In this document: positions 26,256-36,300 of the stretch, in pieces
How the letters are laid out: each line of letters opens with the position of its first letter
How positions within the stretch are numbered: position 1 is the first letter of the stretch
Source: Nostoc sp. TCL240-02
GTDB taxonomy: Bacteria; Cyanobacteriota; Cyanobacteriia; Cyanobacteriales; Nostocaceae
NCBI RefSeq assembly: GCF_013343235.1
Contig: NZ_CP040094.1
Span: 2,232,501 to 2,296,500, forward strand
DNA: 64,000 bases
Direction of reading: 5' to 3'
The notes under the pieces: generated by a model
Told to the model about the DNA's origin: nothing
The model's input: the letters and a program-made list of their open reading frames with translations, nothing else
Databases searched by the model: none
Made by a program: the position numbers and the translations under genes

Positions 26256-27236
26256 ATGGATAATTATCCTTTAATTTCTGTAGTTATCCCGACTTATGGT
26301 AGGGAGGAAGCGCTACGAGATAGTATTGTAGATGTCCTGAAACAGGATTATCCCAATTTTGAAGTTTTAGTAGTAGACCAAACCCCAACGCACCAACCAG
26401 AAATTCAAGCCTACTTAGAAGAGATGGCAGATGTAGGTAAAATTAAATGGTTGCGATTAGATTGGGCAAGTTTGCCAGGGGCGCGAAATTATGCTGTGCG
26501 GCGGTCTTCTGGTGAAATAATATTATTTATTGATGATGATGTTCAGCTAACCCCAGAATTATTAACAGCCCATGCGAAAAATTATTTGCAAAATCCAGAA
26601 GTGGGGGCTGTGGCCGGACGGGTATTTGACAGAATGAAATTAGGTGATTCTGGAGGAGATTTACAGATTGAATATCTGCCTCCCGAAGCTATGGACCCAG
26701 GAATTGCTTGGTATCATATTGATTTAGTACATACCATCAAACCCCAGCAAGTGCTGACAGCAAGGGGTTGTAATATGTCATTTCGTCGCGAAATCTTTAC
26801 TAAGTATGGGTTGAGGTTTGATGAGAGGTTTCGCGGTAGTGCAGTGCGCGAAGAGTCAGATTTTTGTTTGCGGGTGCGACAAACCGGATATAAAATTTGG
26901 TACGACCCAGAAGCCCATTTGGTGCATTTAGGCGAAGAAACAGGGGGTTGTCATGATATTAGTATGCGATCGCTAAAATATCAACTCACCTTTTATCACA
27001 ACCATTTCCTACTAGGGCTGAAAAACCTGACTGCGACTCAAGCTTTACGCCTATACGGTCGTTTATTTGACTGTCACGTTCTGGGACGACCACCTTGCCA
27101 TAAAAGTGGTTCCCCCATCAAAATTGCCACTCGCGCTATTTTTTACATTTTGGGTTTTTTCAAAGCCTTGGGTAGTGTCATCCAATCACTATGGAACGAT
27201 GGCCAAGTTTACACCCGATTGGATAAACAAGTTTAG
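26256..27236 (+). CDS. hpsN: Family 2 glycosyltransferase, HpsN type
   Basis: 326 residues. Clear GT2 enzyme: ISVVIPTYGREEALRDSIVD, the DQTPT nucleotide loop, the DDD metal site in LFIDDDVQLTPELL near residue 92, GCNMSFRREIF and an REESDFCLRVRQTG ED-like motif that supplies the catalytic base. A C-terminal hydrophobic segment may contact the membrane. Position in the cluster and overall sequence fit hpsN of the hormogonium polysaccharide genes. The gap before it is 136 bases, so a separate promoter is possible. Confidence 0.82.
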   Translation: MDNYPLISVVIPTYGREEALRDSIVDVLKQDYPNFEVLVVDQTPTHQPEIQAYLEEMADVGKIKWLRLDWASLPGARNYAVRRSSGEIILFIDDDVQLTPELLTAHAKNYLQNPEVGAVAGRVFDRMKLGDSGGDLQIEYLPPEAMDPGIAWYHIDLVHTIKPQQVLTARGCNMSFRREIFTKYGLRFDERFRGSAVREESDFCLRVRQTGYKIWYDPEAHLVHLGEETGGCHDISMRSLKYQLTFYHNHFLLGLKNLTATQALRLYGRLFDCHVLGRPPCHKSGSPIKIATRAIFYILGFFKALGSVIQSLWNDGQVYTRLDKQV

Positions 27237-27302
27237 TTATTGGGTATTGGGAATTGGTAATTAGTTATTTAAAAAATGACAAATGACAATTAATAAATAT
27301 CA

Positions 27303-28478
27303 ATGAAAATCTTAGTTGCTAGTCACACTTATATCGTAGACCTCAACTGTGAGAAATTACGCGCTTTATCTCAACTAGAACCTGACATTGAAGTGACAGT
27401 TGTAGTCCCAAAACGCTGGAAACCAGGCGGTGTACAAAACAGAATTATTGAAACTGAATACCGTGATGAAGGAAGATTTAGAATAGTTCCAGTTTCTAAT
27501 TTTAGCCAAAATCATCAGGGACTTCTTACCTTTGGCGCTGATTTGATATCTTTGTTAAAACAATTTCGCCCGCAAATCATCCAAGTAGAACAAGGGTCTA
27601 GAGCCTTGGCTTATACTCAAATGATTGCCTTAAATCAGCTATTAGGACTCAAGGCAAAAAATCTATTTTTTACCTGGTGGAATCTTCCTTATGAACTAAA
27701 ACTGCCAATTTCTTTATTAGAAAAATATAACCTTAACCACAGCCACGGCATTATTTCTGGTAATCAAGATGGAGCAGAGGTTTTGCGACAACGAGGATAT
27801 ACAGGTGCAATTAAAGTTATGCCGCAACTGGGCGTAGATGAAAGTTTATTTACTCCCAAAGCTCAACCAGAGTTAGCAGCTAAGTTGGGCGTTGAAAAAG
27901 AAGATTTTGTAGTAGGTTTTGTAGGGCGCTTTGTGCAAGAAAAGGGTTTGTTAACGCTTTTACAAGCTTTAGCTACTTTGAAAAATAAACCTTGGAAATT
28001 ACTATTATTAGGACGAGGAGAGTTGCAAAGTGAATTAATGAAAATTGCGGCAGAAAACAATATTAAAGAACGATTAATTTTGATAGAAAGTGTTCCCCAT
28101 GATGAGGTTGCAGACTATATCAATTTAATGAGTACTTTGGTACTGCCTTCAGAAACAACTTACAAGTTTAAAACCTTAACTTCTGCTGGCTGGAAAGAAC
28201 AATTTGGCCATGTGCTAATTGAAGCGATGGCTTGCCAAGTTCCTGTTATTGGTTCTGATTCCGGGGAAATTCCCTATGTCATTGGCGATGCTGGCTTAGT
28301 ATTTCCTGAAGGTGATGTTCAAGCTCTTGCTAATTGCTTAGTTCAATTAATGGATAAACCAGATTTTGCTCATAGTCTCGGTGAAATGGGTTATCAAAAA
28401 GCAATGATTCAATATACCAATAAAGCTTTGGCTAAACAGCAATTTGAGTTTTATCAAGAGTTGGTCATTAGTCATTAA
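27303..28478 (+). CDS. hpsO: GT4 glycosyltransferase, HpsO type
   Basis: 391 residues, GT-B fold. The first domain opens MKILVASHTYIVDLNCEKL; the second shows FVVGFVGRFVQEKGLLTLLQ, KLLLLGRGEL and the nucleotide-sugar motif GHVLIEAMACQVPVIGSDSG. It transfers a sugar to the growing lipid-linked polysaccharide at the cytoplasmic face. The heptamer-type repeat AAATGACAAATGAC fills the short gap before it and another TTGGTCATTAGTCATT ends it. Named by its place between hpsN- and hpsP-like genes. Confidence 0.82.
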   Translation: MKILVASHTYIVDLNCEKLRALSQLEPDIEVTVVVPKRWKPGGVQNRIIETEYRDEGRFRIVPVSNFSQNHQGLLTFGADLISLLKQFRPQIIQVEQGSRALAYTQMIALNQLLGLKAKNLFFTWWNLPYELKLPISLLEKYNLNHSHGIISGNQDGAEVLRQRGYTGAIKVMPQLGVDESLFTPKAQPELAAKLGVEKEDFVVGFVGRFVQEKGLLTLLQALATLKNKPWKLLLLGRGELQSELMKIAAENNIKERLILIESVPHDEVADYINLMSTLVLPSETTYKFKTLTSAGWKEQFGHVLIEAMACQVPVIGSDSGEIPYVIGDAGLVFPEGDVQALANCLVQLMDKPDFAHSLGEMGYQKAMIQYTNKALAKQQFEFYQELVISH

Positions 28479-28483
28479 TAAAT

Positions 28484-28647
28484 CAATACGGTTAAGTTAA
28501 GGTTAGCAGTATTTCTAAAAGTTATTTTTTAACGTAGACGCTTCTCTACGAGACGCTACGCGAACGGCTTGGCGCAGGGTACCACAGAGGCGCAGAGAAC
28601 ACAGAGAGAAGAAAGAGAAGGAAAAGTTTTCTTAACTGAACCTTATT
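28484..28647. repeat. MITE-like element, copy 1
   Basis: Ends AATACGGTTAAGTTAAG and CTTAACTGAACCTTATT are imperfect inverted repeats. The inside contains GACGCTTCTCTACGAGACGC and a purine-rich CAGAGAACACAGAGAGAAG run. A related shorter copy, in the other orientation, is at 30883-31007. It lies between the two GT4 genes. Confidence 0.7.
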
Positions 28648-28688
28648 AATTAATAAATAACAAATAAAAAAGTACAAATGACAAAAGA

Positions 28689-29861
28689 ATGAAAATATTA
28701 CAAATTGTCCCCTCTATTTCTCTGATTTACGGCGGGCCTAGTCAAATGGTACTAGGATTAGCTCCAGCGTTAGTAAAAGAGGGAGCGGAAGTTACAATTC
28801 TCACAACTGATAGTAATGGCGATAATGGTCAAACACCTCTAGATGTTCCTTTAAATCGCCCAATCAAACAAGATGGCTATGAAATAATTTACTTTCGTTG
28901 TGCGCCGTTTCGCCGCTACAAATTTTCCCTCGATTTATTAAATTGGCTAAAACGTCACGCTCATGAGTTTGACATAGCACATATTCATGCTCTATTCTCC
29001 CCAATAATTAGCGCTGCTGCTATTGTGTGTCGTCAGCAAAAGCTACCTTATATTTTCCGTCCTTTGGGTACTCTCGATCCGGCTGATTTACAGAAAAAAA
29101 AGCAATTAAAAGAGCTTTATGTTGCAATAATAGAACGTCAAAATTTAGCTGGTGCGGCAGCTATTCATTTTACCAGCGACCAAGAAGCTAAAATATCAGA
29201 ACGATTTGGAGTATCTACGCCAGATTTGGTGATTCCCTTGGGTGTGATTCCCCGTCAATCACCTCTTAAAAATGTATGTAGTCAGTTAGAATTACCAAAA
29301 GATGTACCGTTGGTGCTGTTTATGTCACGAATTGACCCGAAAAAAGGGTTAAATTTGTTGATTCCGGCGCTTGAAAAGCTATTAACGGTCGGTTATAAGT
29401 TTCATTTTGTCTTAGCTGGGACAAATCCTCAAGATCCAGATTACGAACAAAAGATAATATCCCAAATTCAAAATTCACCACTGCGATCGCACACTACAAT
29501 TACAGGCTTTGTTACTGGTGAACTTAAAGTTAGTTTACTACAAGCTGCTGATTTATTTGTCTTACCTTCCTACTACGAAAATTTTGGGATTGCTGTAGCT
29601 GAAGCGATGGTTGCAGGTGTACCCGTAGTCATTTCTGACCAAGTGCATATTTGTCAACAGATACGTGATAGCGAGTCCGGTTGGGTGGGCGCAACAGATG
29701 TCCAAGTACTGGTAGAGTTAATGCAAGAAGCTTTGGAAAATCCCGCAGAACGCCAACGACGCGGATTAAACGCCCAAAAATATGCCTTAGAAAATTTTAG
29801 CTGGGATGCGATCGCAAAGCAAACAATCCAAGCCTACCAAAAAATCCTGGCAAACAAATGA
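28689..29861 (+). CDS. hpsP: GT4 glycosyltransferase, HpsP type
   Basis: 390 residues, GT-B. N-terminal domain MKILQIVPSISLIYGGPSQM with the acceptor-side GGP loop; C-terminal VLFMSRIDPKKGLNLLIPAL and the donor motif FGIAVAEAMVAGVPVVISD. It is the last glycosyltransferase of the run. The stop at 29861 lies two bases from the stop of the convergent membrane-protein gene at 29864. The MITE-like element between it and hpsO makes an independent transcript possible. Confidence 0.82.
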   Translation: MKILQIVPSISLIYGGPSQMVLGLAPALVKEGAEVTILTTDSNGDNGQTPLDVPLNRPIKQDGYEIIYFRCAPFRRYKFSLDLLNWLKRHAHEFDIAHIHALFSPIISAAAIVCRQQKLPYIFRPLGTLDPADLQKKKQLKELYVAIIERQNLAGAAAIHFTSDQEAKISERFGVSTPDLVIPLGVIPRQSPLKNVCSQLELPKDVPLVLFMSRIDPKKGLNLLIPALEKLLTVGYKFHFVLAGTNPQDPDYEQKIISQIQNSPLRSHTTITGFVTGELKVSLLQAADLFVLPSYYENFGIAVAEAMVAGVPVVISDQVHICQQIRDSESGWVGATDVQVLVELMQEALENPAERQRRGLNAQKYALENFSWDAIAKQTIQAYQKILANK

Positions 29862-29863
29862 AT

Positions 29864-30592
29864 TTAACCCAACGCAGACAACAGCAGTTTTTGCCAAATA
29901 GGTGCTAGAACTGCTTTGACAACGATATCCGCAATCACAAAACCAATCCCAATTAACATATAAGTTTTCGGAAAGGGAGATTTAGGAACTTCGCCTCTGA
30001 TGCGAGTTACTAAATTTAATCCTAATGCAGCTAAAGCTACCCCAGTGGCAATAAACCCAATTATCCGCAACAGTGACCACGGATACCACCCTAAAATAGC
30101 TGCTAACCAAGGTTTAGCACTCATTTTCACCAATTCAGCAACATAAAAATTCATGTAGTTTAGCATCCAAGTACCAAATATCAATGCTGCGCTACTCAAG
30201 GTGACAACGCAGAGAATACAAAAAATTCCGTATTGCAATAAATGGTCTGGTAAAAATAAACTGATTGAACCTTCCATACCTTCTGCCGTGCGAATCCAGT
30301 GCAACATCTCTGTAGTGTATGATTGTCCACGGAGGATGACTTTTGCTGCTGTTTCTGGTGCGACCCTTGTTGCTACAATTACGGCAATACTCTGCAAAAC
30401 TCCCCACAGTAGCATCCACCAAAAAGCGCTTTTATATTGTTGACGACGCACTTGTAAAAAGAAAATGGGATAGGGAACAGCAGCACCTAAAATCGGCATC
30501 AACCAGGGAATTCCAAAAACAAAACTCGTAGTTGTGCTGAGGATAACACCAATCACCAAAAAGATTACTATCATCATTAATTCAAATTTCAA
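29864..30592 (-). CDS. Multi-pass membrane protein, function unknown
   Basis: 242 residues with about six hydrophobic helices: an N-terminal pair (residues 5-50), one near 58-78, one near 118-143, one near 168-190 and a C-terminal one near 212-232. No signature motif that I recognise. It is a conserved-looking cyanobacterial protein, convergent with the polysaccharide cluster by two bases, so a role there is not implied by operon structure. Start: ATG at 30592. Confidence 0.7.
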   Translation of the reverse strand: MKFELMMIVIFLVIGVILSTTTSFVFGIPWLMPILGAAVPYPIFFLQVRRQQYKSAFWWMLLWGVLQSIAVIVATRVAPETAAKVILRGQSYTTEMLHWIRTAEGMEGSISLFLPDHLLQYGIFCILCVVTLSSAALIFGTWMLNYMNFYVAELVKMSAKPWLAAILGWYPWSLLRIIGFIATGVALAALGLNLVTRIRGEVPKSPFPKTYMLIGIGFVIADIVVKAVLAPIWQKLLLSALG

Positions 30593-31151
30593 AAATAATA
30601 AGCAGATTTGTAATTTTTATTCTCACTACTTGCTTTATAAAAATTCGATTTGTAATAACTTATAAGCTTCTCACAATATTGCATCTATGCGAAAAAGTTT
30701 ATCCTAATTCTGCAATAATGTGGAGATGTGGCAACTTAATAATCCTAGATGTGCAATGGCTTCTAGTCGGATATCGCCCTGATATTTGCAATTCTCTATC
30801 CCAAGAAAAACCTGGAGAGGCAAATAATCAACCTATTCATACAGGTGTACTTTAGTCAATAGTTTTTACCACCTTTTAATCTAATACAGTTCAGTTAAGA
30901 ATTTCTTCCTTATTTCTTCCTTCTCTTCCTTTGCGTACTTTGCGTCCTTAGCGGTTCGTTAAAAAAATTTACTTTGACACGGCGTTAAGCCTTAACTGAA
31001 CCGTATTGCCTTTTAATCCTTTATCCGAGAGTCTTAACAACCTAAAATTTTGTTTCAAACTGCTAAAGCCCGATTGGGAAATGGGGGTTTTATGTCATGA
31101 TGACATAGCATACTAGAATATATATGCTTTTCTAACTACAGGGAATCTCTC
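30593..31151. other. Intergenic region with a MITE-like element
   Basis: No gene. It contains the second MITE-like copy at 30883-31007 and the upstream region of the peroxiredoxin gene, in which TATGTCATGATGACATAGC at about 31091-31109 forms a GCTATGTCATCATGACAT-like palindrome (TATGTCAT/ATGACATA), a candidate operator about 45 bases before the start codon. Confidence 0.5.
30883..31007. repeat. MITE-like element, copy 2
   Basis: Ends AATACAGTTCAGTTAAG (30883-30899) and CTTAACTGAACCGTATT (30991-31007) are nearly perfect inverted repeats. The inside has TTTGCGTACTTTGCGTCC and a pyrimidine-rich run that mirrors copy 1 at 28484-28647. No coding capacity. Confidence 0.75.
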
Positions 31152-31790
31152 ATGGCTCTCCGTCTAGGTGACACAGTACCCAACTTTACGCAAGCCTCAA
31201 CACACGGCGACATCGATTTTTACCAATGGGCAGGTGACAGCTGGGTTGTGCTGTTCTCTCACCCTGCTGATTTTACACCTGTTTGTACAACAGAACTCGG
31301 CACAGTTGCCAAGCTAAAACCAGAATTTGACAAGCGCAATGTCAAAGCGATCGCACTCAGCGTTGATGACGTAGAATCTCACAAGGGCTGGGTAGGAGAC
31401 ATCGAAGAAACTCAAAGCACCACCCTTAACTACCCAATTTTGGCGGATGCAGATCGCAAGGTTTCTGACCTTTACGACATGATCCACCCCAATGCTAATG
31501 CAGCTGTGACAGTGCGATCGGTCTTTGTGATTGACCCCAATAAAAAACTCCGTCTAAGTTTCACCTATCCTCCCAGCACGGGGCGCAACTTTGACGAACT
31601 TTTGCGGGTGATTGATTCTCTGCAATTGACTGATAACTATAGCGTGGCGACACCAGCGGACTGGAAAGATGGAGAGGATGTTGTAATTGTTCCCTCACTC
31701 AAAGATCCAGAAGTGCTTAAAGAGAAATTCCCCAAAGGTTACGAGGAAATCAAACCCTATCTGCGGATGACTCCTCAGCCTAACAAGTAA
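31152..31790 (+). CDS. 1-Cys peroxiredoxin (Prx6 type)
   Basis: 212 residues. It reduces hydrogen and organic peroxides in the cytosol. The active-site loop is HPADFTPVCTTELG near residue 46, and that cysteine is the only one in the protein, so it is a 1-Cys enzyme that needs an external thiol. The C-terminal PRX domain (TPADWKDGEDVVIVPSL) is present as in Prx6. A palindrome about 45 bases upstream may be an operator, and a strong terminator follows at 31818-31849, so it is a single-gene transcript. Confidence 0.94.
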   Translation: MALRLGDTVPNFTQASTHGDIDFYQWAGDSWVVLFSHPADFTPVCTTELGTVAKLKPEFDKRNVKAIALSVDDVESHKGWVGDIEETQSTTLNYPILADADRKVSDLYDMIHPNANAAVTVRSVFVIDPNKKLRLSFTYPPSTGRNFDELLRVIDSLQLTDNYSVATPADWKDGEDVVIVPSLKDPEVLKEKFPKGYEEIKPYLRMTPQPNK

Positions 31791-31817
31791 ATCTGAAAAT
31801 GATTTCGGATAAAAAAG

Positions 31818-31849
31818 CAAAGACGCAAAGTTATATCTTTGCGTCTTTG
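31818..31849 (+). terminator. Rho-independent terminator of the peroxiredoxin gene
   Basis: CAAAGACGCAAAG pairs perfectly with CTTTGCGTCTTTG around TTATAT, followed by TTTCTT. The stem is 13 bp and starts 28 bases after the stop codon. Confidence 0.85.
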
Positions 31850-31878
31850 TTTCTTCGGGTGAGAATATAGTCAGTCGG

Positions 31879-32073
31879 CTATGCATCTGAAGCTGGAGGA
31901 AAACTTATAAATAATGATGTCTGGAAAAATATAGCGATTTTTGTTTTTTTACCGTAATGTGAGAAAAAGGTGTTTAAACTACCTTGCTGTGCCTGAATAA
32001 TTGCCTGAGCGATCGCTAATCCTAATCCAGAACCGCCAGTTTTACAAGAGCGATCGCTGCTAAACTCATGGAG
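31879..32073 (-). pseudogene. Histidine kinase remnant (HATPase C-terminal piece)
   Basis: On the minus strand a frame of about 65 codons reads CKTGGSGLGLAIAQAIIQAQ and ends in TAG at 31879-31881. GGSGLGLAIAQAI is the G2 box of a histidine-kinase ATPase domain, with the usual QQG after it. Upstream the frame is closed by TAA (32074-32076), there is no start codon, and nothing of the N, G1 or H boxes can be found, so this is a leftover of a deleted kinase. Confidence 0.75.
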
Positions 32074-32202
32074 TTATAGACAATTGGCAACCCAAAGATT
32101 AACAGAATTTGTTACCTACCACTGCGTGAAATAAGTCTCAAGATAGTGTGTGCCTCATCACAGAAGGACTTAAGCTTGGCTTATAAGTTTTGGGAAATAG
32201 TG

Positions 32203-32400
32203 ATGAATAAGGAAACAGTTCCTAGTCAAGCTGAAAAATCGAATCCAGAAGGTGAACCGTTGCAACTAAGTCCAGAGGTACTCGACAAAATTAAACACCC
32301 TGCCAGAATCGACGATGTTATTCGGGAGCAATCGCCAGAAGAACGCAAGAGTAACCCAGCTTTAGTACCAGAAATGATTGATGATTCAACCGAGCAATGA
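32203..32400 (+). CDS. Small hydrophilic conserved hypothetical protein
   Basis: 65 residues from the ATG at 32203; an upstream GTG at 32146 would add a stretch unlike the rest. The protein is acidic and proline-rich (LQLSPEVLDKIKHPARIDDV, REQSPEERKSNPALVP), without membrane helices, and is probably partly disordered. No domain recognised; similar short proteins occur in Nostoc. Coding status rests on length, composition and a plausible start only. Confidence 0.5.
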   Translation: MNKETVPSQAEKSNPEGEPLQLSPEVLDKIKHPARIDDVIREQSPEERKSNPALVPEMIDDSTEQ

Positions 32401-33365
32401 GCAGGTTTGCGATGGAGCAATCTAAAAGCTCAGGTTCCTAAATTTTTAGAAAAGTTGTAATCTTGTTAGTAATCGGTTGCTGCCTAAGATTAGGTAGTTA
32501 TTATTGATATACTTCCGGCGTGCTGATGCCTAATAGCACCGCCGGAATATTATGTTTCGCTTGATGAAGTAGTGGATAGAATTATCTGGTTTTTTGTAAC
32601 TGCGTTCACGTAGTGTGTTGTAGACATTCGCATCCCATTACTGAATAAAAATGGATGCCTCATTTTACCTTTCTAGCTGGCTTCATTAATCAAACCTAAG
32701 TTGTCTTTTCTAAATTAAAAATAAGCTAATTTTTCTCAACCCACAATGCTTAAGCTGTAATCCATAATTTTGCTAACTAGATTCAGCCTAATTCACTATA
32801 CATAAAACTAAGTATTAGTTGATGAGTAAAGATTGCTGGACACATGCCCAAATTCTTCAAGAACGAGGAATCTAAATCTAGCTTCAGAAACTTCATTCAA
32901 CTCTATATTACTTCTTAATCTAAGATTACTTGTTGTCATCTATACTAAGTTAGATTATACAGAAGTCTATTTTATAACCAAGGTTGTATATACAAGAGTT
33001 ATCACAAAGTAATTTAATATTCAAATATTACCTGATTTATGAAGAATAATACTTCAGTGAATAAAACCTGTCTAAAAATATAAATTTTCCCGAGTAAGTT
33101 CTAAATAATCCTTATAACCCAAGCGAAATTTATAAATTTGAAGACGATAAAATATTCAGAAATTATGCAAGATTATGAAATAACATGAAACATTTACAAA
33201 GCGTGTCGTTGGGGCAGCTTCTCCTGGAGAATATAAGCAGCTTGGCGCAAAGTTCTTGCAGAAGTTCTCATATTATGAAACCATAGCTTGTAACTTGCTG
33301 ATACAACTGCGGCTAGCCTGTCTCTCGGCTCACTCCAGAAAACAGTACTGGTACTAGTAACGATA
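32401..33365. other. Long gene-free region before the tamB-like gene
   Basis: 965 bases, strongly AT-rich, no gene seen. A hairpin at 32513-32546 (TTCCGGCG...CGCCGGAA with inner TGCT/AGCA) stands out against the AT-rich background and may terminate the preceding transcript or be a small RNA. The last 150 bases are less AT-rich and should hold the tamB-like promoter. Confidence 0.5.
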
Positions 33366-36300
33366 ATGACGCGCTCTCCAAATTCAAAAAATAATCAGGA
33401 ACCATCTAATCCTCGTTTATGGCTCCTCCTTTTAGGACGTACCAGTTTGGCTCTCGGTGTAGTTTTGCTGGTTGGAATTGCAGTCGGTGCTTGGTGGGCT
33501 AGAAGCTATGTATATAAGGATTTAGCGCCATTAGTGCAGCAAAATCTCGAACAATTGCTTGGGCGGCCAGTAAAAGTAGGCAAAGTTGAACGTTTTTCGC
33601 TCTCTAGTCTGAGATTTAGCTCTTTATCCATACCAGCAACAACCACCGATGCAGACCAGGTGGTTGCACAAGCCTTGGATGTGCAGTTTTCGCCCTTGCA
33701 AGTTCTCTTAACTCGAAAACTGGCATTAAATGTCACGTTAATTAAACCCAATGTCTACATCCAGCAGGATCGAGATGGCCGTTGGGTTACAGCCCAAGTG
33801 AAGGCTGGGGAAGGAAAAGGTGCTATTCAAACCGAATTGCAAACACTTCAAATTCAAGATGGAAATGTGGAGTTGATGCCGTTCGGCGCACCAACTAGAC
33901 CAAAAGGGTCAGTAATATTAAATCAATTTGGTGGCATCGCCCGATTTTCCGATCAAAATCAAAGAATTGGTTATGACATCAATGGTCAACTCACTAGGGG
34001 AGGTGGAGTTAAAATCTCTGGTGAGACACAACTAAAGGCTCAACAAACTAATCTCAAGCTGCAAGCACAAAATTTACAAGCATCTGATATAAGTCGATTA
34101 ATTGAGTTACCAATTACCTTGCAAGCAGGGCGTTTAAATGCTGATTTGGGAGTTCAGATTCCACCCAAACTATCAGAAATAGCCGTTACGGGAACGGCTA
34201 CTGCCAATCAAATCACTGCAAAAATTCCAAATATCCCTCAGCAGGTTTCTAATTTTAATGGAAGATTTACATTTCAAGGTCAGACAGTTACTTTAGAAAA
34301 TTTGAATACCAATTTTGGTAAAGTTCCAATTTTGGCTAATGGAACAATTAATACTAAAACTGGTTTTAATGTCTCTGCTCAGATAAAACCAGTTAGTGCT
34401 AAAAATATTTTAGATACATTGAATGTAAATTCGTCAGTCCCAGCTAGTGGCGAAATTCAAGCAAATATTAAGGTGTTAGGCGCACTTCAGAAACCAGTGG
34501 TTAGCGGTACAGTAACCAATATAAAACCTATTCAAGTTGACCGCATTCTCTTCAACACTTTCAATACTGATTTCCGCTTGAATGCTTCTCAAACTGCATC
34601 TCAACTTGCTGTCTCCAATTTGAAAATAGTCCCCGCAGCCGGTGGTCAAATTACAGGAGGCGGTGAAGCTAATTTAGGAGGCAAAAAAGACGTAATATTT
34701 AATGCTCAAGTTGATGGTGTATCCGGGGATATACTAGCGCGTAGCTATAACGTTACTTTACCGATCGCAGTTGGGAATGTTTCAGCAAAGGCACAAATTG
34801 CTGGCTCACTTGGACAACAGCCATTAAACCTTGATATTTCCAGCGTTCAAATTACACCGCCAACAGGTGGGCAAATTACAGCCAGTGGTCAAATTCAACT
34901 AGCTCCCCAAGGTCAAGTAGGGGTCAATATTCAAGCTCAAGGTTTGCCAGGAAATGCGATCGCTCAAGGTTACAATATTTCAACTCCCCTGAATCTTGGT
35001 GATATATCTGCAAACGCCAGAGTTTCTGGTTCTTTGGGTACACCCTTAAACGTCAATGTGGCTCGCGTTCAAGCAAATCCAGAGGTGGGAGGGCAAGTTA
35101 CAGCTAGTGGACAACTTAAGCTTGCACCCCAAGGTAGGGTAGCGTTGAATGTCCAAGCCCAAAATTTACCAGGAGATGCGATCGCACGAGCGTACAAATC
35201 CTCACCCAGCATTACCATTGGGAATGTATCGGCAAATGCCAATATTTCCGGCACTCTGAGCAACCTGCAAGCAGTGGCGCAGGTGCAAGCACCTACAGCT
35301 ACCTATCCCACTACCGGACGGGTTGTTGTTGCCAAACAAGGAGAGAATATCCTGTTACCAGGTGCGGTGTTGAATGTGGCAGGCGGGACAATCGTAGCTC
35401 AAGGTCAACTTGCACAACAACGCTGGCAAGGATCTGTCAAGACTTCTGAAATTCAACTCAACCGTTTCTCACCACAACTGCGAGGACGGCTCAATAGCAA
35501 TATTCAGTTATCAGGCACAACACAATCTTTCCAGCTTGCAGATATTCGCGCCGCCGGGAAAATCCGCCTTTCCCAAGGGGTATCATTGCTGGCAAAACCT
35601 CTGACGGCTCAATTTCAATGGAATGGACAGCAGATTATAGTTGAAAACGCAAGTACCCCAGGATTGAGTGCTAATGGTGCGATCGCAATTCAAACTCCAC
35701 CAACAGGCGCACCCCAAATTGCCGGCTTTGATTTAAACGTACTGGCGCAGAATTTCAACTTAAAAAATACTGGCTTTCAAATTCCTGGAGACGTAGCATT
35801 AGCGGGGCTAGTTGATTTTAATGGAAAAGTTACAGGTACTCCAGATGTACCGCAAGCTAACGGCAATATCCGGCTGCGGAATTTCCAGGTTAGTAGTTTA
35901 GCGTTTGACCCACTTTTAACCGGAAACGTGAATTTTCAGGGAGGACAGGGAGCAAGTCTGCGATTAGCTGGGAAGCAAGACAGGATTGCGCTTAACCTGG
36001 GTGCAGATTATCGTCCAACCTCATTTTTAGTCAAGCGGGATGAGGCAGTTACTACAGGTAGAACCGAAGGAGAGAACTTACTCATCAACGCCCAACAGTT
36101 TCCGATAGCTTTGATTGGGGGCTTTTTACTTAACAATCAGTTGAAACCTTTAGGAGGGCAATTATCAGGAAATTTAGTTGTCAATCTTAATAATTATGCA
36201 GTTGCGGGAGACGTTGCGATCGCAGGGCCTCGCGTTGCCAGAGTTGCAGCAGACGAATTTCGCGGCACCATCAATTATGCAGATGGTACTGCTAGCTTGG

